Shown: positions 1-5,250 of the stretch, in pieces
Position numbering within the stretch: position 1 is the first letter of the stretch
How the letters are laid out: each line of letters begins with the position of its first letter
Origin: Acetobacteraceae bacterium
GTDB taxonomy: Bacteria; Pseudomonadota; Alphaproteobacteria; Acetobacterales; Acetobacteraceae
Length of the DNA stretch: 5,250 nucleotides
NCBI GenBank assembly: GCA_027306955.1
Contig: DAHUXX010000247.1
Span: forward strand, 1-5,250
Direction of reading: 5' to 3'
Notes under the pieces: generated by a model
The model's database searches: none
Told to the model about the DNA's origin: nothing
The model's input: only the letters and a program-made list of their open reading frames with translations
Made by a program: the position numbers and the translations under genes

Positions 1-195
1 CAGCGGCTCGCGTCCGGCGATCTGGCCGGCGCGCTCGCGGCACTCGCCCCGCTCGACCCCGCCGCGGCGCACGCCATGGCGCACTGGATCAGCGAGGCGC
101 GAGCCCTGCTGGCGGCGCGCGCAGCGTTGAACGCGATGGCGAGCGAGGGAGCCGGCGGCGGAGCGTCACCGGGCAGCGGAACCAGCGCCGGCTGA
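1..195 (+). CDS. C-terminal end of a probable mitofilin/Mic60-family inner-membrane protein (5' truncated by window)
   Basis: An open frame runs in from the left edge and gives 64 residues before a TGA stop at 193-195. The visible peptide is alanine-rich and helical: a GDLAGALAAL stretch, then an LDPAAAHAMAHWISEA segment and an ALLAARAALNAM helix, ending in a Gly/Ser-rich low-complexity tail. Helix-turn-helix patterns of the type 'GDLAGAL..L..L.P..A.....W...A..' are typical of the C-terminal mitofilin domain of alphaproteobacterial Mic60 proteins, which shape inner-membrane invaginations. The family is known to sit next to hem genes in this class, and hemY follows here with a one-base overlap (TGATG), so the two are probably translationally coupled. 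The assignment rests on a short, compositionally biased fragment plus context. Another helical TPR-like protein cannot be excluded. The N-terminal membrane helix and coiled coil expected of Mic60 lie outside the window. Confidence 0.62.
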   Translation, partial: QRLASGDLAGALAALAPLDPAAAHAMAHWISEARALLAARAALNAMASEGAGGGASPGSGTSAG

Positions 196-1457
196 TGCGC
201 CGCATCCTCGCCTTCCTTATCCTGTGCGCGGCGTTCGTCGCGCTCGCCTGGTGGGTGGCGGCGATCCCCGGCCATCTCGACCTCGCGATCGGCGGCTTGT
301 CCATCGAGACCTCCGCCCCGGTCGGCGTCACGCTCGGCGGCGTGGCGCTGCTGGTCACCTACCTGCTGCTGCGACTGCTGGTGATCCTGGTCACCCTGCC
401 GCGGCGCTGGCGGCGCTGGCGCGCGACACGGCGGCGCCTCTGCGGCGAGCGGGCGGTGACACGCGCGCTGGTGGCACTCGCCGCCAATGCCGAGCAACCA
501 GCGCGCCGCCAGGCGGAGCGGGCGCGCAAGCTCCTGGGCGACACGCCGCAGACGCTGCTCATCGCGGCCGAGGCATCGCGGCTCGCGGGCGACGACAAGG
601 GCGCGGCGGCGGCCTACGAGGCACTGGCGAAGGACACCGAATCCGCCTTCCTCGGCCTGCGCGGCCTGTTCCGTCAGGCGGTCGCGCGCGGCGACTGGCA
701 GGAGGCGATGCGTCTGGCACGGCGCGCCGAGGTGCATGCGCCGGGCAAGACCTGGCTGGTCGCCGAGCGCGCCGAGGCGGCGCTGCGGGCGGGCGACTGG
801 GACGCGGCGCTTGCGCTCGCGGGACCGGACCTGCCGCGGGCGCAGCTCGCCACCGCCGCCGCGCTGGCCAACCCCGACCCCGGCCTCGCGCGCAGCCTGG
901 CCAAGCGCGCGTGGAAGCAGGATCCGGGTTTCGCGCCGGCCGCCGTCGCCTACGCCAAGGCGCTGCGCGCTTCCGGCAGCGATGCCCGCGCCGCCGCGGT
1001 GCTGCGGCGAAGCTGGTCGGCCGCGCCCCATCCCGAGATCGCCGAGGCGGCGCTTGAGGGCATCGCCGAGCCGATGGCGCGGCTGCGCGCCGCGAGCGCG
1101 CTGATCCGCGACCGCGCGGAGGATGCGGAATCGCACCTGCTGATGGCGCGGCTGTCGCATGAGGCGGGGCTTGCGGGCGAGGCGCGGCGACATATCGAGG
1201 TGGCGCGCGCCAGGGGCATGGACGAGCGGCGACTGTGGCTGCTCGCGGCGAAGATCGGCGACGAGGGGGAGGCGCTGCGCCGCGCCGCCATCGCGTCCGA
1301 CCCCGCCTGGGTCTGCGGCCAGTGCGGCACCCGCCTGCCGGCCTGGCAGCCGGTCTGCCCGAACTGCCACGCGGTGGGTCGCATCGCCTGGCAGGCACAG
1401 GGCAAGGGACCGGCGGCACTGCACGGCGAGCCGGCGAAGGCACTTCCCCCAGGCTGA
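195..1457 (+). CDS. hemY: HemY-family inner-membrane TPR protein with C-terminal zinc ribbon
   Basis: This 420-residue protein has the HemY_N layout. A first transmembrane helix spans about residues 4-24. A short loop (about 25-42) with a GHLDLAIGGLSIETS stretch follows, then a second helix at about 43-68. Next comes a very basic cytoplasmic stretch, RRWRRWRATRRR (70-81). Residues from about 85 to 370 are alpha-helical TPR-like repeats rich in A/L/R, with recognisable GDWQEAMRLARRAE and GDWDAALALA units. The C-terminus carries a CxxC-x10-CxxC zinc ribbon (C374, C377, C388, C391) and then a Pro/Gly tail. HemY proteins belong to the proteobacterial hemCD(X)Y neighbourhood. They are thought to organise or regulate tetrapyrrole synthesis at the membrane, are not enzymes, and are unrelated to the Gram-positive protoporphyrinogen oxidase also called HemY. 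The ATG overlaps the preceding stop by one base. No good Shine-Dalgarno is visible (only AGCGGA about 14 bases upstream), which suggests translational coupling. The family call is strong; the precise function is not settled. Confidence 0.88.
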   Translation: MRRILAFLILCAAFVALAWWVAAIPGHLDLAIGGLSIETSAPVGVTLGGVALLVTYLLLRLLVILVTLPRRWRRWRATRRRLCGERAVTRALVALAANAEQPARRQAERARKLLGDTPQTLLIAAEASRLAGDDKGAAAAYEALAKDTESAFLGLRGLFRQAVARGDWQEAMRLARRAEVHAPGKTWLVAERAEAALRAGDWDAALALAGPDLPRAQLATAAALANPDPGLARSLAKRAWKQDPGFAPAAVAYAKALRASGSDARAAAVLRRSWSAAPHPEIAEAALEGIAEPMARLRAASALIRDRAEDAESHLLMARLSHEAGLAGEARRHIEVARARGMDERRLWLLAAKIGDEGEALRRAAIASDPAWVCGQCGTRLPAWQPVCPNCHAVGRIAWQAQGKGPAALHGEPAKALPPG

Positions 1458-1470
1458 GTCGCCAGGCCGA

Positions 1471-1499
1471 CATTTCCTGCAGGTCATTTCCTGGCCAGG
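1471..1499. repeat. Direct repeat of CATTTCCTG with two tandem palindromes
   Basis: The 9-mer CATTTCCTG occurs at 1471-1479 and again at 1485-1493, a 14-base period. Each copy runs into a perfect palindrome: CCTGCAGG at 1476-1483 and CCTGGCCAGG at 1490-1499. In addition, GCCAGG at 1461-1466 is complementary to CCTGGC at 1490-1495, so a larger stem enclosing the first palindrome is possible in RNA. The pair lies just upstream of the putative promoter. It could be a binding site for a dimeric regulator or a weak transcript-end structure, or it could be chance in GC-rich DNA. The bases are directly visible; any function is inference. Confidence 0.45.
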
Positions 1500-1504
1500 G
1501 TCAG

Positions 1505-1533
1505 TTGCGCGGTGCACACCCCCATGCTAGGTG
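1505..1533 (+). promoter_or_regulatory. Putative sigma-70-type promoter of the atpHAGD operon
   Basis: TTGCGC at 1505-1510 resembles a -35 element (TTG core). It is followed 17 bases later by TAGGTG at 1528-1533, preceded by TG at 1525-1526 in the extended -10 position. The -10 matches the E. coli consensus poorly, although degenerate -10 elements are usual in high-GC alphaproteobacteria. The implied start near 1540 would leave a leader of about 55 bases before atpH. Placement in the only sizeable gap ahead of the operon supports it. The exact hexamers are uncertain. Confidence 0.4.
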
Positions 1534-1569
1534 CGCGCCGCTCCGGCGCCGCCGCGGGCGATCTCTCGT

Positions 1570-1584
1570 CCGTGCCCCGCACGG
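1570..1584 (+). promoter_or_regulatory. Short stem-loop in the atpH leader
   Basis: CCGTGC (1570-1575) and GCACGG (1579-1584) form a perfect 6-base-pair stem with a CCC loop. The stem ends ten bases before the atpH ATG and sits where a Shine-Dalgarno would normally be looked for. No T-run follows, so it is not an intrinsic terminator. It could affect ribosome access to atpH, but this is inference. Confidence 0.4.
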
Positions 1585-1594
1585 CCCCATCAGG

Positions 1595-2179
1595 ATGGAC
1601 ATCGCGCACGTGGCGTCTGGCACCGTTTCCACCACCGCTTCCGACCGGCTGGCCGATCGTTACGCAACCGCTCTCTATGCGCTCGCCGACGAGCAGGGCG
1701 CACTGGACCGCACGGTGCAGGAGATGGAGGCGCTCGGCCGCCTGATCGACGCCAGCGCCGATCTGCGCCGCATGCTGCAGAGCCCGCTGATCGACGTGCA
1801 GACGGCGCAGAAGGCGCTGCGCGCCGTGCTGACCGGGCAGGGATTTTCAAAGCTGATCATGGATTTTGCGGGCGTGGTGGTGGCCAACCGCCGCGCGCGC
1901 GAGCTGCGCGCCATCGTCGCCGGCTTCGCCGCGCTGGTCGCGGAGCGCCGCGGCGTGGTGGTGGCGCATGTCGCCACCGCGCGGCCGCTCTCGCCCATGC
2001 AGGAACAGGCGCTGCGCGCCCGGCTCATCGAGGCGGGCTATGCCCGCGTGGAAATCGCCACCACCGTCGACCCCGAAATCCTGGGCGGCATGACGCTGCG
2101 CGTCGGCGCCCGCCTGTACGACACCTCGCTGCGCTCGCGTCTGCAGCGCCTGCAATACGCCATGAAGGGAGCCGCCTGA
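1595..2179 (+). CDS. atpH: F1F0 ATP synthase subunit delta (OSCP homologue)
   Basis: The product is 194 residues, slightly longer than the usual 175-190. It is the stator subunit that caps the alpha3beta3 head and ties it to the peripheral b/b' stalk. The N-terminal six-helix domain begins at ADRYATALYALADEQGALD (about 20-38) and continues through SADLRRMLQSPLI (54-66) and the FAGVVVANRRARELRAI region (91-107). The C-terminal part has the family signature at about 152-170, VEIATTVDPEILGGMTLRV, followed by the conserved YDTSLRSRLQRL end (175-186). I chose the ATG at 1595 because no other ATG lies in frame until residue 44. A GTG at 1610 (codon 6) is an alternative. The only purine-rich stretch, AGG at 1592-1594, directly abuts the ATG, so initiation signals are weak. 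atpA begins one base after the stop. The family call is firm; the start is less certain. Confidence 0.95.
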   Translation: MDIAHVASGTVSTTASDRLADRYATALYALADEQGALDRTVQEMEALGRLIDASADLRRMLQSPLIDVQTAQKALRAVLTGQGFSKLIMDFAGVVVANRRARELRAIVAGFAALVAERRGVVVAHVATARPLSPMQEQALRARLIEAGYARVEIATTVDPEILGGMTLRVGARLYDTSLRSRLQRLQYAMKGAA

Positions 2180-2180
2180 T

Positions 2181-3709
<1,529 letters not shown>

Positions 3710-3710
<1 letters not shown>

Positions 3711-3735
3711 GGCGCCCCTAACCTGAGGATCGCCT
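3710..3735 (+). promoter_or_regulatory. Stem-loop covering the atpG ribosome binding site
   Basis: AGGCG (3710-3714) can pair with CGCCT (3731-3735). After a 2x2 internal loop, CCT (3717-3719) can pair with AGG (3726-3728), leaving a six-base loop. The inner pairing hides part of GAGG (3725-3728), the Shine-Dalgarno of atpG, which sits eight bases before its ATG. The first base of the stem is the last base of the atpA stop codon, so a ribosome finishing atpA would melt the structure. This fits translational coupling of gamma to alpha. The pairing is visible in the sequence; the role is inference. Confidence 0.4.
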
Positions 3736-3736
3736 G

Positions 3737-4609
3737 ATGCCGAGCCTGAAATCCCTGCGGGTACGGATCAACAGCGTCAAATCGACGCAGAAGATCACCT
3801 CTGCGATGAAGATGGTCGCCGCCTCCAAGCTGCGCCGGGCGCAGACCCAGGCGGAGGCGGCGCGCCCCTATGCGGAGCGCATGGAGCGCATGCTCGGCAC
3901 GCTGGCGGCCTCGGTCTCCGGTCCGTCCGCGCCGAGGCTGCTCGTGGGCACCGGCAAGGAGCAGACGCATCTGCTGCTGCCGGTCACCGCCGACCGCGGT
4001 CTCGCCGGCGCCTTCAACACCAATATCGGCCGCCTGACGCGCAACATCGCCCGCCGGCTCGAGGCCGAGGGCAAGACCGTCCGGATCATGCCGATCGGGC
4101 GCAAGGGCCGCGACTACCTCAAGCGCGACCTCGCCAGCCGCATCGGCGAGGACGTGAGCTTCGCCGGCCGCAAGAGTATCGGCTATGCCGACGCAGAGGC
4201 GATCGCCGGACGCGTGATCGCGATGGTCGAGGCGGGCGAGGCCGATGTCGTCACCGTCATCTACAACCGCTTCCACTCCGTGATCTCGCAGATCCCGACG
4301 GAGACGCGCCTCGTGCCCGCGCCAGTCCCGGAGAACGTGCCGGTGCAGGCGGGCGGCATCGTCGAGGTCGAGCCGGACGAGGCGGACGTGCTGGCGAAGC
4401 TGCTGCCGCAGAACCTGGCGGTGCAGATCTATCGCGCGCTGCTGGAGAGTGCCGCGGGCGAGAACGGCGCGCGTATGACCGCGATGGACAACGCAACCCG
4501 CAACGCCGGGGACATGATCAAGCGCCTGACGCTGAACTACAACCGCGCGCGCCAGGCGAACATCACCAGGGAACTCATCGAGATCATTTCGGGCGCGGAA
4601 GCGGTCTGA
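3737..4609 (+). CDS. atpG: F1F0 ATP synthase subunit gamma
   Basis: This 290-residue protein has the normal length for the central rotor shaft that turns inside alpha3beta3 and connects to epsilon and the c-ring. The N-terminal helix has the characteristic MPSLKSLRVRINSVKSTQKI start (1-20), followed by TSAMKMVAASKLRRAQ (21-36). The middle Rossmann-like domain includes ADRGLAGAFNTN (85-96), the family's DRGLxG motif. The C-terminal helix carries the gamma signature ITRELIEIISGAEA (276-289), preceded by NATRNAGDMIKRLTLNYNRARQ-type sequence, which completes the coiled coil. The start is fixed by the conserved N-terminus and by GAGG at 3725-3728, eight bases upstream. It lies 26 bases after atpA and 28 before atpD, inside the same operon. 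The protein appears intact. Confidence 0.98.
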   Translation: MPSLKSLRVRINSVKSTQKITSAMKMVAASKLRRAQTQAEAARPYAERMERMLGTLAASVSGPSAPRLLVGTGKEQTHLLLPVTADRGLAGAFNTNIGRLTRNIARRLEAEGKTVRIMPIGRKGRDYLKRDLASRIGEDVSFAGRKSIGYADAEAIAGRVIAMVEAGEADVVTVIYNRFHSVISQIPTETRLVPAPVPENVPVQAGGIVEVEPDEADVLAKLLPQNLAVQIYRALLESAAGENGARMTAMDNATRNAGDMIKRLTLNYNRARQANITRELIEIISGAEAV

Positions 4610-4637
4610 CCGAAGCGCGCACAGAAGGAGAAGGCTG

Positions 4638-5250
4638 ATGGCGAGTAACAACGTGGGCCGCGTGTCGCAGGTCCTGGGCGCGGTGGTGGACGTGCAGTTC
4701 GACGGCGCGCTGCCGTTCATGCAGAATGCGCTGACCACCAAGCTGGGAAGCCACAGCCTGGTGCTGGAGGTTGCCCAGGAGCTGGGCGAGAAGACGGTGC
4801 GCTGCATCGCCATGGACAGCACCGACGGCTTGGTGCGCGGGCAGGAGGTGGTGGACACCGGCGCCCCGATCTCGGTGCCCGTGGGCCCGCAGACGCTCGG
4901 GCGCATCCTCAACGTGATCGGCGAACCGATCGACGAGCGTGGCCCGGTGGGCAACACCAAGAGCTATCCCATCCATCGCGCCGCCCCGTCGTTCGAGGAG
5001 CAGGCGACCTCGGCCGAGATCCTGGTCACCGGCATCAAGGTCGTGGATCTGCTTGCCCCCTACGTGAAGGGCGGCAAGATCGGCCTGTTCGGCGGCGCCG
5101 GCGTTGGCAAGACCGTGCTCATCCAGGAGCTGATCAACAACATCGCCAAGGGCCATGGCGGCGTGTCGGTGTTCGCCGGCGTCGGCGAGCGCACCCGCGA
5201 GGGCAACGACCTCTACCACGAGATGATCGATGCCGGCGTCATCAAGCTTG
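4638..5250 (+). CDS. atpD: F1F0 ATP synthase subunit beta, N-terminal part (3' truncated by window)
   Basis: The first 204 residues of the catalytic subunit are present, out of an expected 470-480, and the frame runs off the right edge in the codon after L204. The N-terminal beta-barrel begins NNVGRVSQVLGAVVDVQF (about 4-21). The nucleotide-binding domain then shows GRILNVIGEPIDERGPV (88-104), the Walker A P-loop GGAGVGKT (152-159, with K158 and T159), and GERTREGND (183-191). In that last motif E184 is the catalytic glutamate and R185 is the conserved neighbouring arginine. The ATG is supported by a strong Shine-Dalgarno, AAGGAG at 4625-4630, seven bases upstream; it is the best in the window and fits the high demand for beta. 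Walker B, the DELSEED lever and the C-terminal domain lie beyond the window, and atpC is expected after it. Confidence 0.98.
   Translation, partial: MASNNVGRVSQVLGAVVDVQFDGALPFMQNALTTKLGSHSLVLEVAQELGEKTVRCIAMDSTDGLVRGQEVVDTGAPISVPVGPQTLGRILNVIGEPIDERGPVGNTKSYPIHRAAPSFEEQATSAEILVTGIKVVDLLAPYVKGGKIGLFGGAGVGKTVLIQELINNIAKGHGGVSVFAGVGERTREGNDLYHEMIDAGVIKL

Larger units (their letters stand above)
1458..1594 (+). other. hemY-atpH intergenic region, likely start of the F1 operon
   Basis: This 137-base stretch is the only long non-coding interval in the window. From left to right it holds two adjacent palindromes (1476-1499), a possible promoter (1505-1533), a GC-rich leader segment, and a compact stem-loop (1570-1584) just before the atpH start. 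I see no convincing intrinsic terminator for hemY: no strong GC hairpin here is followed by a T-run. Read-through from the hem-side genes into the atp operon is therefore possible. No tRNA or other RNA gene is visible. Confidence 0.7.

Noticed and set aside
224..1057. Overlapping alternative-frame open reading frames inside hemY on both strands
   Set aside because: The translations are arginine/alanine/proline-rich shadows of the hemY frame. The hemY frame alone has transmembrane helices, TPR units and a cysteine ribbon.
1490..1510. Possible rho-independent terminator after hemY at the CCTGGCCAGG palindrome
   Set aside because: A 10-base palindrome has no loop as an RNA hairpin, and no T-run follows. 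The longer pairing with 1461-1466 is only six bases around a wide loop.
3989..4024. Gamma subunit has DRGLAG rather than the DRGLCG form with cysteine seen in E. coli
   Set aside because: This position is not catalytic and, as far as I know, alanine or other small residues are common there in other bacteria, so it is ordinary variation.

Overview
This high-GC window is compact and entirely plus-strand. It most likely comes from the chromosome of an alphaproteobacterium. The F1-only gene order atpH-atpA-atpG-atpD, with no F0 genes in front of it, is the classic alphaproteobacterial arrangement. A HemY protein preceded by what looks like the end of a mitofilin/Mic60-type protein points the same way. 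The very high GC and the protein sequences would fit a Rhodospirillales/Acetobacterales-type lineage, but that finer placement is an inference.

Layout: positions 1-195 hold the last 64 codons of an upstream gene, probably the alphaproteobacterial Mic60 (mitofilin) homologue. Its stop codon overlaps the start of hemY (195-1457) by one base (TGATG). HemY is a membrane-anchored TPR protein with a C-terminal four-cysteine zinc ribbon. A 137-base gap (1458-1594) is the only substantial non-coding stretch. It holds two closely spaced palindromes, a plausible sigma-70-type promoter and a short stem-loop, and it probably starts the ATP synthase operon. The F1 genes follow: atpH (delta, 1595-2179), atpA (alpha, 2181-3710), atpG (gamma, 3737-4609) and the first 204 codons of atpD (beta, 4638 to the window end). 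The gaps between them are 1, 26 and 28 bases, so they are almost certainly co-transcribed. atpC (epsilon) would be expected just beyond the window.

The F1 genes together encode the catalytic head (alpha3beta3), the rotor shaft (gamma) and the stator cap (delta) of ATP synthase. Walker A motifs, the alpha arginine finger and the beta catalytic glutamate are all present, so the enzyme looks functional. The upstream pair belongs to the heme/inner-membrane-organisation neighbourhood.

I found no mobile element, CRISPR array, RNA gene or clearly undescribed system. The most interesting points are the linkage of a probable crista-organising gene to ATP synthase genes, the LapB-like zinc ribbon on HemY, and small RNA or DNA structures in the two main intergenic spaces.
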